Positions 7,840 to 15,526 of a stretch of DNA of 34,774 nucleotides are shown here, piece after piece. The stretch's first letter is position 1. Each line of letters begins with the position of its first letter. Origin of the DNA: a bacterium. GTDB taxonomy: Bacteria > Zhuqueibacterota > Zhuqueibacteria > Zhuqueibacterales > Zhuqueibacteraceae. The notes beneath the pieces were generated by a model. The model was not told the origin of the DNA, did no database searches, and was given only the letters and a program-made list of their open reading frames with translations. The stretch lies in contig JAJVHT010000042.1 in assembly GCA_022072515.1 (NCBI GenBank), positions 6,127 to 40,900 on the forward strand, read 5' to 3'. Both the position numbers and the translations under genes were made by a program.

Positions 7840-8814
7840 ATGTCAAACGAACTGCTGCTATGGATCGGCTTCAACGTTTTCGTGCTGGCGATGCTGGCGC
7901 TGGATTTGGGCGTGTTTCATCGCAAAGCGCATGAAGTCAAAGTTAAAGAAGCGCTGTGGTGGAGCGCGGTGTGGATTGCGCTGGCGTTGACGTTCAACGC
8001 CGGCATTTATTTCTTTCGCGGCGAAGAAGCGGCGCTGGAATTTCTCACCGGCTACTTGCTGGAAAAAGCGCTGAGCGTGGACAACATCTTCGTCTTCATC
8101 ATGATCTTCGCGTATTTTCGCGTGCCGGCGCTGTATCAGCACAAAGTGCTGTTCTGGGGCATTCTTGGCGCGCTCATCATGCGGGCGATTTTCATCGCCA
8201 CCGGCATCACTCTGCTCCAGCACTTTCATTGGGTGATTTACATTTTCGGCGCGTTCCTGATCATCACCGGCATCAAACTCGCCATGCAGCAGGACAAAGA
8301 AGTGCATCCCGAAAAAAATCCGGTGCTGAAATTATTCCAGCGCTTCATGCCGGTCACGAAGAATTTTGAGGGCGATAAATTTTTCGTCAAGCGTGACGGG
8401 CGCCGTTTCGCCACGCCGCTGCTCGTCGTGCTGCTGATTGTCGAAACCACCGACGTGGTTTTTGCGCTCGATTCGATTCCGGCGATTCTCGCCATCACCA
8501 CGGATCCGTTCATCGTGTACACTTCGAATGTGTTTGCGATTTTGGGTTTGCGCGCGTTGTATTTTGCACTCGCGGGCATCATGCAAATGTTTCATTACCT
8601 CAGCTATGGCCTCGCCGCCATTCTCGTTTTCGTCGGCATCAAAATGATGATCATGGATTTTTACAAACTGCCCATTGCCGTCTCGCTCGGCGTGGTCGCA
8701 GGGATTTTGGCGATCGCGGTGATTCTTTCGCTCGTACGTCCGCGCCGCAACGCCGAGGCTTTGTCAATGCCGGAGAACTCACCGCCGGTTTCTCATGAAG
8801 AAGTGCTGGGTTGA
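7840..8814 (+). CDS. TerC family integral membrane protein
   Basis: A 324-residue protein with eight or nine hydrophobic helices, full length for the TerC/Alx family. Members are linked to tellurite resistance (TerC), to pH-controlled manganese export (Alx), and in some bacteria to metal loading of secreted enzymes. Family motifs are clear: LDLGVFHRKAHEVKVKEAL near the start, EKALSVDNIFVF (75-86), and VETTDVVFALDSIPAI, which carries the conserved acidic residues of the putative metal path. The ATG at 7840 follows GGAGAAGG (7828-7835); the open frame further upstream would translate repeat B1 and is rejected. The ion-transport neighbours favour a role in Mn2+ or other cation balance over tellurite resistance, as no other ter gene is present. 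Confidence 0.9.
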   Translation: MSNELLLWIGFNVFVLAMLALDLGVFHRKAHEVKVKEALWWSAVWIALALTFNAGIYFFRGEEAALEFLTGYLLEKALSVDNIFVFIMIFAYFRVPALYQHKVLFWGILGALIMRAIFIATGITLLQHFHWVIYIFGAFLIITGIKLAMQQDKEVHPEKNPVLKLFQRFMPVTKNFEGDKFFVKRDGRRFATPLLVVLLIVETTDVVFALDSIPAILAITTDPFIVYTSNVFAILGLRALYFALAGIMQMFHYLSYGLAAILVFVGIKMMIMDFYKLPIAVSLGVVAGILAIAVILSLVRPRRNAEALSMPENSPPVSHEEVLG

Positions 8815-9054
8815 AGTGTCGGTAAAGCCGCAGTCATGGTGACGAGAAAAATTGTCTTTCCGGATGAATCTTGTTCCCGTCCAGCGCCGTGCTTGATAGT
8901 AACCGGATGCTTCCAGCATGACGAGTTGGTTACGCACCGACAGGTTGCGAAAACAGTTAAAATTAGCTTGGAGGATTTTTCAAATTTTGTATTTTGAGAA
9001 TATGCTTCCCCAAATGCGCCAGCTATTTTTAACCTTGCTAAAAGGAATCAACCC

Positions 9055-10407
9055 ATGCCCTCGATCACCTCGGAAGTTTTGTTCATCTTCATTTTAATCC
9101 TGGCCAACGGCGTCTTTGCAATGACCGAAGCCGCGGTCATGTCCTCGCGCAAAGAGCGCTTGCAGCAATGGGCCAAAGCCGGCAACGACGGTGCGCGTAC
9201 CGTTTTGGATTTGGCCAAAGATCCAACCCGCTTTCTGTCAACGGTACAATTCGGCATCACGCTCGTCGGCGTGCTCGCGGGCGTTTACGGTGGCGCGACC
9301 ATCGCAGAGCAATTGGCGATTTACCTGGAAAAGATTCCGCTCTTGGCGCCGTACAGCAAAGCCATCAGTTTGGGATTGATCGTGGCGCTCATCACGTATT
9401 TGTCGCTCATTATTGGCGAGCTGGTGCCGAAACGTTTGGCGCTCAACAATCCCGAGCGTATCGCCGCAACGTTGATCAAGCCGATGCGCTTTCTCGCCAA
9501 GACCGCGTCGCCCGCGGTGAGTTTCTTGAGCCATTCCACCAATGCCGTGCTGCGCGTGATCGGCGTGAAGCCATCGACCGAACCGCCGGTCACGGAAGAT
9601 GAAATCAAAATCATGCTCGAAGAGGGCAAACAAGCCGGCGTGTTTGAGAAAGCCGAACAGGATATGGTCGAGCGCATTTTCAAACTCGGCGACCGGCGGG
9701 TTTACACGTTGATGACCCAGCGCGATGATATCGTTTGGCTGGAAGTCGATGACGCGCCTGAAACCGTGCAGGAGAAAGCCGCCAGCGGCCGCTCGCGTTA
9801 TCCCGTGTGCGAGGGCAGTCTCGACCACATTCTCGGCGTCGTCAAAATGAAAGATTTACTGGCGCGCAGTCTGGCCGGCCAACCAATCGATCTCAAAAGC
9901 GCGTTGCGACAGCCGCTGTACGTGCCCGAGAGCATGCGCGCCTTCAAAGTTTTGGAGTTGTTCAAACAATCGCGCACGCACATCGCGCTGGTGCTCAACG
10001 AATACGGCAGCGTGCAGGGCTTGATCACGCTCAACGACATTCTCGAGGCCATCGTCGGCGACATGCCTTCGAGCGACACGCCGAACGAGCCGATGATCGT
10101 CAAGCGCGAAGACGGCTCCTGGCTGGTGGACGGCATGTTGCCGGTGGAGGAGTTCAAAAAACATTTTCAGCTTGCCGTGCTGCCGAATGAAGAAACCGGC
10201 GAGTATCAAACGCTCGGCGGTTTCGTGATGATGCACATGGAGCGCATCCCCAAGCCGACCGATCATTTTGAATGGAACGGCCTGCGCTTCGAAGTGATGG
10301 ACATGGACGGCCACCGCGTCGACAAGGTGCTGGTGATGCGGATGAAGCCACCAGGCCAGAACAAAATCAATGCAACCGTGTTGTCCAATAACGCCGCCGT
10401 TACCTAA
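9055..10407 (+). CDS. CNNM/CorC (HlyC) family transporter with CBS domains
   Basis: A 450-residue membrane protein of the CorB/CNNM type, linked to Mg2+ or other cation efflux in characterised members; the older label 'hemolysin' is not informative. Residues 1 to about 180 form the DUF21/CNNM membrane domain (FIFILILANGVFAMTEAAV, GITLVGVLAGVYGG, SLIIGELVPKRLAL). About 190-330 hold two CBS motifs with the usual linker EEGKQAGVFEKAEQDMVERIF, SRYPVCEGSLDHILGVV, and ALVLNEYGSVQGLITLNDILEAIVGD. About 345-435 form the CorC/HlyC C-terminal domain (GSWLVDGMLPVEEF, YQTLGGFVM). AAAAGGA lies 10-16 bases before the ATG. The eRF1-like gene starts 14 bases after the stop, so the two share an operon. Confidence 0.93.
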   Translation: MPSITSEVLFIFILILANGVFAMTEAAVMSSRKERLQQWAKAGNDGARTVLDLAKDPTRFLSTVQFGITLVGVLAGVYGGATIAEQLAIYLEKIPLLAPYSKAISLGLIVALITYLSLIIGELVPKRLALNNPERIAATLIKPMRFLAKTASPAVSFLSHSTNAVLRVIGVKPSTEPPVTEDEIKIMLEEGKQAGVFEKAEQDMVERIFKLGDRRVYTLMTQRDDIVWLEVDDAPETVQEKAASGRSRYPVCEGSLDHILGVVKMKDLLARSLAGQPIDLKSALRQPLYVPESMRAFKVLELFKQSRTHIALVLNEYGSVQGLITLNDILEAIVGDMPSSDTPNEPMIVKREDGSWLVDGMLPVEEFKKHFQLAVLPNEETGEYQTLGGFVMMHMERIPKPTDHFEWNGLRFEVMDMDGHRVDKVLVMRMKPPGQNKINATVLSNNAAVT

Positions 10408-10421
10408 TAGGAGCCAATGAT

Positions 10422-11549
10422 ATGGAACTCAAAAACTTGCATCAACATATTCGCAATTTGGTGACGTTGGAGAAAAGCGAAGCGCCGATCATCAGTTGTT
10501 ATTTGAATCTGGAAAACGGCGTCGCCGGTTATCGCGTTTTTATGGATGAACGCATTGCCTTGTTGCGCAAAAGCTTCAGCGGCAACACGCGGCGCATGCT
10601 GGAAGAAACGTTCGGCCGCGTGGAAACGTATCTCGCCAGTGAATTGCAGGCGGACGCGAAAGGCACGGCCGTGTTTGTGCGCGGCGGCAAACAGCCGTTC
10701 TTTTTGCCGCTGCAATTTCGTGTGCCGCTGCCGAATTGGCTCGCCGTCGATGAAGTACCGAACGTTTATCATTTGGTGGAATTGAAGGACACGTATCATC
10801 GCTACGTCGTGGTGTTGACGAACGAAGACAACGCACGCATCTTCGAAGTCAATCTCGGAACGGTCACGGAGCAGATTTGGAAGGAACGCCCCGAACTGCG
10901 CGAGCGCGTCGATCGCGGCTGGACCAAAGAGCATTATCAGCATCATCGCCGCGAACAGACCGAGCATTTCATTAAAGAGAAAATTAAAATCATCGACCGC
11001 TTGATGGCGCAGGGCGGTCACACGCATTTGATTCTCGCCGGCGAACCGCGCATGGTTTCGCGCCTGCAACGCGCACTGCCCAAGCACGTGGCCGCGAAAG
11101 TCGTCGACGTCGTCGCCACTACGCCGCGTGACAATGTTTCCGACATCGTCGCCGCGACCATCTCCGCTTTTGTCGAGCGCGAAGAAATGGAATCGCAAGC
11201 CATGGTCGAGCGCTTGCAGCGCGAAATCAACACCAATGGCCTCGCGGTGATTGGCGCCGTCGATAGTCTCAATGCGTTGCGCTGGGGTCAGACGGACGTT
11301 TTGATCTTGGCCAAGGCCTATGCGCCTGCAGCCGGTTGGTTGTGTTCGGCGTGTGACGCCATTGGCGCCGAAAGCAAAAAGCCTGCGGCTTGTCCGGAAT
11401 GCGGCGAAAAGAAAGTTCGCGACACTGATCTCAAGGAAGCAATGGTGCGGCTCGCCGAAAAACACGGCTGCAAAGTCGAAATTGTCAATCAAAGCGAGCC
11501 TTTATTGCGCCTGGGCGGCGTCGGGTGTTTGTTACGGTATGCCCTGTAA
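10422..11549 (+). CDS. Bacterial eRF1-like (baeRF) family protein with zinc ribbon
   Basis: A 375-residue soluble protein with the three-part plan of the bacterial archaeo-eukaryotic release-factor (baeRF) families. The N-terminal alpha/beta domain has PIISCYLNL at 22-30. In the central region, RVDRGWTKEHYQHHR (162-176) occupies the place of the GGQ loop, but GGQ itself is absent. The C-terminal domain has a zinc ribbon (Cys308, Cys311, Cys324, Cys327) and ends LLRLGGVGCLLRY, as in eRF1/Pelota-like C-termini. Without GGQ it is unlikely to be a normal peptide-release factor; ribosome rescue or tRNA cleavage (as in Vms1-type proteins) is a possibility, not shown. AGGAG is close before the ATG. 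It sits 14 bases after the CNNM gene and 20 bases before the site-2 protease. Confidence 0.85.
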   Translation: MELKNLHQHIRNLVTLEKSEAPIISCYLNLENGVAGYRVFMDERIALLRKSFSGNTRRMLEETFGRVETYLASELQADAKGTAVFVRGGKQPFFLPLQFRVPLPNWLAVDEVPNVYHLVELKDTYHRYVVVLTNEDNARIFEVNLGTVTEQIWKERPELRERVDRGWTKEHYQHHRREQTEHFIKEKIKIIDRLMAQGGHTHLILAGEPRMVSRLQRALPKHVAAKVVDVVATTPRDNVSDIVAATISAFVEREEMESQAMVERLQREINTNGLAVIGAVDSLNALRWGQTDVLILAKAYAPAAGWLCSACDAIGAESKKPAACPECGEKKVRDTDLKEAMVRLAEKHGCKVEIVNQSEPLLRLGGVGCLLRYAL

Positions 11550-11569
11550 TTTTTACGGAAAGGAAAAAC

Positions 11570-12685
11570 ATGAAGTGGTCATGGAAAATTGGCGAGTACG
11601 CCGGCATCGGCGTTTTTATTCACGCGACATTTTTGCTCATCATCGTTTGGGTCGGCCTGAGCCATTGGCTGGCCGGTAAAACGCTGGAAGCCACGGTGAT
11701 GGGACTGGCTTTCATCATGGCGTTGTTTGGCTGCGTGCTCCTGCATGAGTTTGGCCATGCGTTAATGGCCAAGAAATACGGCATTAAAACCCGCGACATC
11801 ACCTTGTTGCCGATCGGCGGCGTCGCGCGTTTGGAGCGTATGCCGGATGAGCCGAAACAAGAACTATGGGTCGCGCTCGCCGGCCCGGCGGTCAATGTGG
11901 TGATTGCCGCGGCTTTGTTTGTCTGGCTGCAAATCACCAATGGCTTTGAGCCGCTTGAAAAATTGAGCCTCACCAGCGGCTCATTTATAGAACGCTTGAT
12001 GGTGGTGAATGTCTCGCTGGTCATTTTTAACTTGATCCCCGCCTTCCCGATGGATGGCGGTCGTGTGCTGCGCGCGCTGCTGGCTACCAAAATGGAGTAC
12101 ACCCGCGCCACGCAGATCGCCGCCCATATTGGTCAGGGCATCGCGCTCATTTTCGGATTCATCGGCTTGTTCAGTAATCCGTTTTTGTTGTTCATCGCCC
12201 TTTTTGTGTGGATCGGCGCGACGCAGGAGGCCAGCATGGTGCAAATGAAATCGGCGTTGGGCGGCATTCCGGTGGGGCGCGCCATGCTCACGAATTTTCA
12301 AACGCTGTCGCCGCACGACACGTTGGCGCGCGCCGTCGAATTGATTCTACGCGGCTCGCAGCAGGATTTTCCCGTGGTGGAAAATCAAAAAGTCGTCGGC
12401 GTGTTGACCCGGGCGGATCTGCTCCTGGCGCTCGCCAAAGCGAGTCCATACGCCGCCGTGGCGGAAGTCATGCAGCGTGATTTTCAGGCCGTCGATTTTG
12501 GCGACATGCTGGAAGCCACCTTGGCGCGGCTGCAATCGTGCGGCTGTCATACCATGCCGGTTCTGCGCAACGGCCAACTCGTCGGCCTGGTGACGATGGA
12601 TAACGTCGGCGAGTTTCTGTTGATTCAAGCCGCATTGAGCGGCGGCAAAGGGAGCAACGCCATGCCCATCCCCAAGCTGGCGTAA
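11570..12685 (+). CDS. Site-2 protease family membrane metalloprotease with CBS pair
   Basis: A 371-residue intramembrane zinc protease of family M50. The catalytic HEFGH is at 59-63 in a membrane segment, and the third ligand Asp162 is in NLIPAFPMDGGRVLRALL. LPIGGVARLERMPDEPKQELWVALAGPAVN is typical of the rhomboid-unrelated M50B group with C-terminal CBS domains. Residues about 245-360 hold two CBS motifs (DFPVVENQKVVGVLTRADL and HTMPVLRNGQLVGLVTMDNV), which may sense adenine nucleotides. Substrate unknown; relatives cut membrane-bound regulators. AAAGGA (11559-11564) fixes ATG 11570. The short gap to the eRF1-like gene indicates co-transcription, and a strong hairpin follows the stop. Confidence 0.92.
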   Translation: MKWSWKIGEYAGIGVFIHATFLLIIVWVGLSHWLAGKTLEATVMGLAFIMALFGCVLLHEFGHALMAKKYGIKTRDITLLPIGGVARLERMPDEPKQELWVALAGPAVNVVIAAALFVWLQITNGFEPLEKLSLTSGSFIERLMVVNVSLVIFNLIPAFPMDGGRVLRALLATKMEYTRATQIAAHIGQGIALIFGFIGLFSNPFLLFIALFVWIGATQEASMVQMKSALGGIPVGRAMLTNFQTLSPHDTLARAVELILRGSQQDFPVVENQKVVGVLTRADLLLALAKASPYAAVAEVMQRDFQAVDFGDMLEATLARLQSCGCHTMPVLRNGQLVGLVTMDNVGEFLLIQAALSGGKGSNAMPIPKLA

Positions 12686-12706
12686 AAGACAGTTGCCAAA
12701 AATTTC

Positions 12707-12764
12707 ATCGCCCACCACCTGGCAAATCCGGAGTATTGTCCGCGATTGCCAGGTGGTGGGCGAT
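12707..12764 (+). terminator. Long perfect hairpin ending the CNNM/eRF1-like/site-2 protease unit
   Basis: A perfect 19-bp stem (12707-12725 with 12746-12764) around a 20-base loop, starting 22 bases after the site-2 protease stop. The following TGTTTAATC is only weakly T-rich. It probably ends the three-gene unit; it might also protect the transcript 3' end. Confidence 0.7.
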
Positions 12765-12786
12765 TGTTTAATCACATGAAATGCGG

Positions 12787-12958
12787 CTCGTTTTTCAAAC
12801 GAGTTGAAATCTGCCGGCCCCGCAAACGGGGCGGCCTAAAACTCAACCGCCTATCAAAACACGGAGCAACTGAGATCGCGGAGCGTCACGGAGAAAATTT
12901 TTTAGTAAACATTTGCTGTTCTCCGCGCCCTCTCCATGAACTCGGCGCCTCCGTGGTA
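12787..12958. repeat. Composite palindromic repeat, copy A2
   Basis: The second copy of the two-module repeat seen at 6215-6390. Module 1 has CTCGTTT/AAACGAG (12787-12803), TTGAAATCTG, and GCCCCGCAAACGGGGC (12817-12832). Module 2 (12856-12958) begins AAAACACGGAGCAACTGAGA, contains AACATTTGCTGTTCTCCG, and ends GCCTCCGTGG. It fills most of the gap between the site-2 protease hairpin and the channel gene, which otherwise holds nothing. Confidence 0.7.
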
Positions 12959-13002
12959 ATTCAAATCGCGAATCGACAAAAACCTTTGGAATTTTTTCTA
13001 CC

Positions 13003-13809
13003 ATGACTTTTTTAGAGCGCTTGCGAATATTGGTCGAGTCTTCGCGCGCACAAAATTTTATTACTGCGGTTATTCTGCTCAATGCCATCACCCTGGGGTT
13101 AGAGACGTCCGAGGCGATGATGACGCGCTTCGGGCCGCTGTTGAAAATGATCGACCGCCTTGCGCTCGCGATTTTCGTTCTGGAATTGACGGCCAAAATG
13201 ATCGTTTATGGCCGCCGCTTTTTCGTCAACGGTTGGAATGTTTTCGATTTTCTCATCATCGCGATCTCGCTCATGCCGGCGATCGGCAACCTGTCGGTGC
13301 TGCGCGCTTTTCGCGTGCTGCGGGTTTTACGCATGTTTTCCGTCGTGCCAAAGCTGCGCGCTGTCGTGCAAGCGCTGCTCAACGCGGTGCCGAGCATGCT
13401 GTCAATCATCGTCTTGTTGATGCTGGTTTATTACGTCACCGCCGTTTTGGCGAACCAATTGTTCGGAGAAAAATTCGACGCCTGGTTCGGCACCATCGGC
13501 CGCGCCATGTACTCGCTTTTCGAGATCATGACCTTCGACAATTGGTCCTCCGGCATCGTCCGGCCTGTGATGGAAGCTTATCCGTGGGCGTGGATTTTCT
13601 TCCTGCCTTTCATTATCATCACGAGTTTTGCCGTGTTAAATTTGTTCATTGCCATCATCGTCAACGCCATGCAGGCACAGCACGAAGCGGAAAATCAGCA
13701 AGCCCAGGTGACGGCAGAAAACAATCTCGCTATTGAATTGCAAAGACTCCGCCAGCAAATTTCGTCTTTGCGTGAAGAGGTTGGCAACCTGCGGAGTCGG
13801 CGCGAATGA
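13003..13809 (+). CDS. Voltage-gated cation channel (bacterial Nav/ion_trans family)
   Basis: A 268-residue six-helix channel subunit that would assemble as a tetramer in the inner membrane. S1-S3 span about 15-95. S4 is LRAFRVLRVLRMF with gating arginines 101, 104, 107 and 110. S5 is at about 128-152. The pore loop is FEIMTFDNWSSG, and S6 is about 197-222, ending in FIAIIVNAMQ, the typical BacNav gate region. A C-terminal coiled coil follows (225-268). The selectivity filter aligns as T-F-D-N-W-S-S (177-183), against TLESWSM in NavAb; Asp179 replaces the key Glu. Ion preference therefore cannot be assumed to be Na+. Start ATG 13003 has only a weak purine tract upstream. The gene stands alone between a repeat and a pseudogene fragment. 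Confidence 0.92.
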   Translation: MTFLERLRILVESSRAQNFITAVILLNAITLGLETSEAMMTRFGPLLKMIDRLALAIFVLELTAKMIVYGRRFFVNGWNVFDFLIIAISLMPAIGNLSVLRAFRVLRVLRMFSVVPKLRAVVQALLNAVPSMLSIIVLLMLVYYVTAVLANQLFGEKFDAWFGTIGRAMYSLFEIMTFDNWSSGIVRPVMEAYPWAWIFFLPFIIITSFAVLNLFIAIIVNAMQAQHEAENQQAQVTAENNLAIELQRLRQQISSLREEVGNLRSRRE

Positions 13810-13949
13810 TGCAGATCGACCTCGTGCTCGCCGGCGAACCCACCGGTAACCTCGACCGCGGCAGTGCCTGGTTTCTTTGCTTTGAAAATTTTCCGTTTCG
13901 CGGCGGCGGGAATCGGAGTGACACGTTCCGTTGTTCTCCCACATTTTGA
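13809..13949 (+). pseudogene. Remnant of a LolD/MacB-type ABC transporter ATPase
   Basis: Right after the channel stop, the frame from 13812 reads QIDLVLAGEPTGNLDRGSA. This is the stretch after Walker B in LolD/MacB-like ABC ATPases (usually LLLADEPTGNLD), with the D of ADEPTGNLD changed to G. The match ends near 13868, and the frame then runs through unrelated sequence to a stop at 13949. No Walker A or signature motif lies nearby, so this is a short gene relic. The rest of 13950-14144 shows no coding signal that I recognise. Confidence 0.5.
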
Positions 13950-14144
13950 TGGAAAACGTATTGATCTCGTTCATGGCCGGGCCTTACGGGCGCAGCCAGA
14001 AACCGGTGTAAAGCATCATGCAAGCTTGCATTATCCATTACACGCATTCCGGGCAGTCATGTTCAATCTTTACCCCGTTGGATAAAGGCATTTGTTTGGA
14101 AACCGGTAGTATTTCAAACCGGCGGAACTTTCAAGGGAGATTTT

Positions 14145-14483
14145 ATGGCCTACAATGAAACTCTCGCGCAGCGTGTGAGGGAAACGCTGGCGACACAGCG
14201 CCAAGTCGAAGAGAAGAAAATGATGGGCGGCTTGACGTTTATGGTCAATGGCAAGATGTGTGTCGGCATTTTGGACGAGGATTTGATGGCGCGCCTCGAT
14301 CCGGCGGTTTATGAAACGGCCTTGACGAAAAAAGGCTGCCGCAAAATGGATTTCACCGGCAGACCGATGAAAGGCTTTGTGTTCATCAACCCCGCAGGCA
14401 CCAAACGCCAGGCGGATTTGGCGTATTGGCTCGGGTTGGCGTTGGATTTCAACATGCGGGCAAAGGCCTCGAAAAAGAAATAG
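14145..14483 (+). CDS. TfoX N-terminal domain protein
   Basis: A 112-residue protein consisting only of the TfoX-N domain. The typical features are a helix with LAQRVRETL, then KKMMGGLTFMVNGKMCVGI, a strand DLMARLDP, GCRKMDFTGRPMKGFVFI, and a closing helix before a Lys-rich end. In gammaproteobacteria TfoX/Sxy activates competence genes, but stand-alone TfoX-N proteins are widespread and mostly uncharacterised, so no competence role should be inferred. AAGGGAG before the ATG supports the start. The gene is the last of the + strand run and is followed by 440 bases without a gene. Confidence 0.88.
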   Translation: MAYNETLAQRVRETLATQRQVEEKKMMGGLTFMVNGKMCVGILDEDLMARLDPAVYETALTKKGCRKMDFTGRPMKGFVFINPAGTKRQADLAYWLGLALDFNMRAKASKKK

Positions 14484-14923
14484 CTTATGACGACAATGTT
14501 AAGTCGAATTCTTTCGCACCCCAAAACAACCCCAAGGGGGCACAATATGAAAGCAAAGGGCGACGCCCTGGAAATCGATCAATCAAAAAATTTGGAAGCT
14601 CCAAAGGGGGCGTTATAAAACGACAACATGAATCTCGCCCCTTGATGGTTCTAACGATGGATTTTATTGGTTCCCAGAGCTGCTGCCCGTAGGCTGTTCA
14701 ATGCGACTCACTGGGGCCAGTCGGGCACTTTTAAAAAAGCAGCGTGAACTTGAGTCTTTTTGAAACCAGGTTTGTACAAAAATACAAAGATTTCCGCCCA
14801 CAGAAAAAGAACTCCCACTGAAATAGAGCAAAAAGTAATTCTGTGGGATTGCCAATTCAGTGGGCGTATTGTCTTTTTATTTGATTCCGGCCTTGGCCTG
14901 CTTAGAGCCGCCACGAATACCAC
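14484..14923. other. Gene-free gap with repeat-like sequence
   Basis: No convincing gene is seen on either strand. Around 14527-14575 the words CCCCAAGGGGG and CAAAGGGCGACGCCCTGG form short palindromes, and CCAAAGGGGGCG / CGCCCCTTG occur near 14600-14645. This resembles decayed dispersed repeats. Copy B2 of the nested palindrome lies at 14795-14866. Confidence 0.5.
14795..14866. repeat. Nested palindromic repeat, copy B2
   Basis: The outer arms CGCCCACAGAA (14795-14805) and TTCAGTGGGCG (14856-14866) are complementary except for one position. The inner pair TCCCACTGAA and TTCTGTGGGA also fits apart from one position. The plan and core (CTGAA, then CTGTGGGATT, then GTGGGCG) match copy B1 at 7701-7792. 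It is followed by TATTGTCTTTTTATTT, so it could also end transcripts from the + strand. Confidence 0.65.
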
Positions 14924-15508
14924 TTATTTTGAATCTGCGGCTTTCTCTGCGGATTGGCGTTCACATTTGATTTCCTCCATCCAGCTTTCCTTGCCGTCTT
15001 GATACCACGTCCACTGCGAGCTGTAGTGATTGTCGTCCGCAAAGCGAAATACCGCTTTATCCATGTGCCCCTGATTGCGTGAAGGAAGATTGGTGGCATC
15101 GCGAAACGTGAACGTGATGGTGCGGCCATCATCTTCGAAAGCAGTGGCTTCGAGGCGCGGCTGGTTGCGCGCCACGCAATAATGCGTCAGGAGCAGGCGA
15201 TCACCATCCAGGTAGAACATCGTCATCATCGTCTCGTTCGGATGCGCATCGAAAGAGGTTTCCACGACCACCGAGCCTTGGGCAATCGTTTTAAAATGGA
15301 TAATTTCCTCCCAGCCTTTCGTGCTACGGCCGCGCCATTTGCCCTCGAGCTTTTTGAAACGCTCGAAACCGGCCTGCGCCAGCGTGCTCGCCGATTTCTG
15401 CTGCGATGATGATGCGGCGATGATGCCGAGACTTGCCATACCAAGCAAAATCAAGGCAAACAGCGTGCGCCATGCGCCTCGGTTGGTTCTGTGTTGTTGA
15501 GAAAGCAT
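14924..15508 (-). CDS. Secreted lipocalin-like protein of unknown function (DUF1579-like)
   Basis: A 194-residue protein with an N-terminal signal or anchor segment (TLFALILLGMASLGIIAASS, about 15-34). The rest looks like a single beta-barrel domain: it opens with FKKLEGKWRGRS, continues with alternating strands (VVVETSFDAH, TMMTMFYLDGDRLLLTHYC, GRTITFTFRDAT) and closes with a SSQWTWYQDGKES strand. LEGKW.G and the L.THYC strand recall DUF1579 and other lipocalin-like families. Ligand unknown. GGAGG stands close before the ATG. It lies downstream of the ECF sigma pair, but an inverted repeat separates them, so shared transcription is uncertain. Confidence 0.75.
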   Translation of the reverse strand: MLSQQHRTNRGAWRTLFALILLGMASLGIIAASSSQQKSASTLAQAGFERFKKLEGKWRGRSTKGWEEIIHFKTIAQGSVVVETSFDAHPNETMMTMFYLDGDRLLLTHYCVARNQPRLEATAFEDDGRTITFTFRDATNLPSRNQGHMDKAVFRFADDNHYSSQWTWYQDGKESWMEEIKCERQSAEKAADSK

Positions 15509-15526
15509 TTTAGGCCTCCGTAGTTT

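Noticed and set aside
10404..11492. Minus-strand open frame of 362 codons
   Set aside because: It is the shadow of the eRF1-like gene; the plus-strand protein has a conserved zinc ribbon and family C-terminus.
14426..14692. Plus-strand frame of 88 codons overlapping the TfoX-N gene end
   Set aside because: It overlaps the real gene in another frame and then crosses repeat-like sequence.
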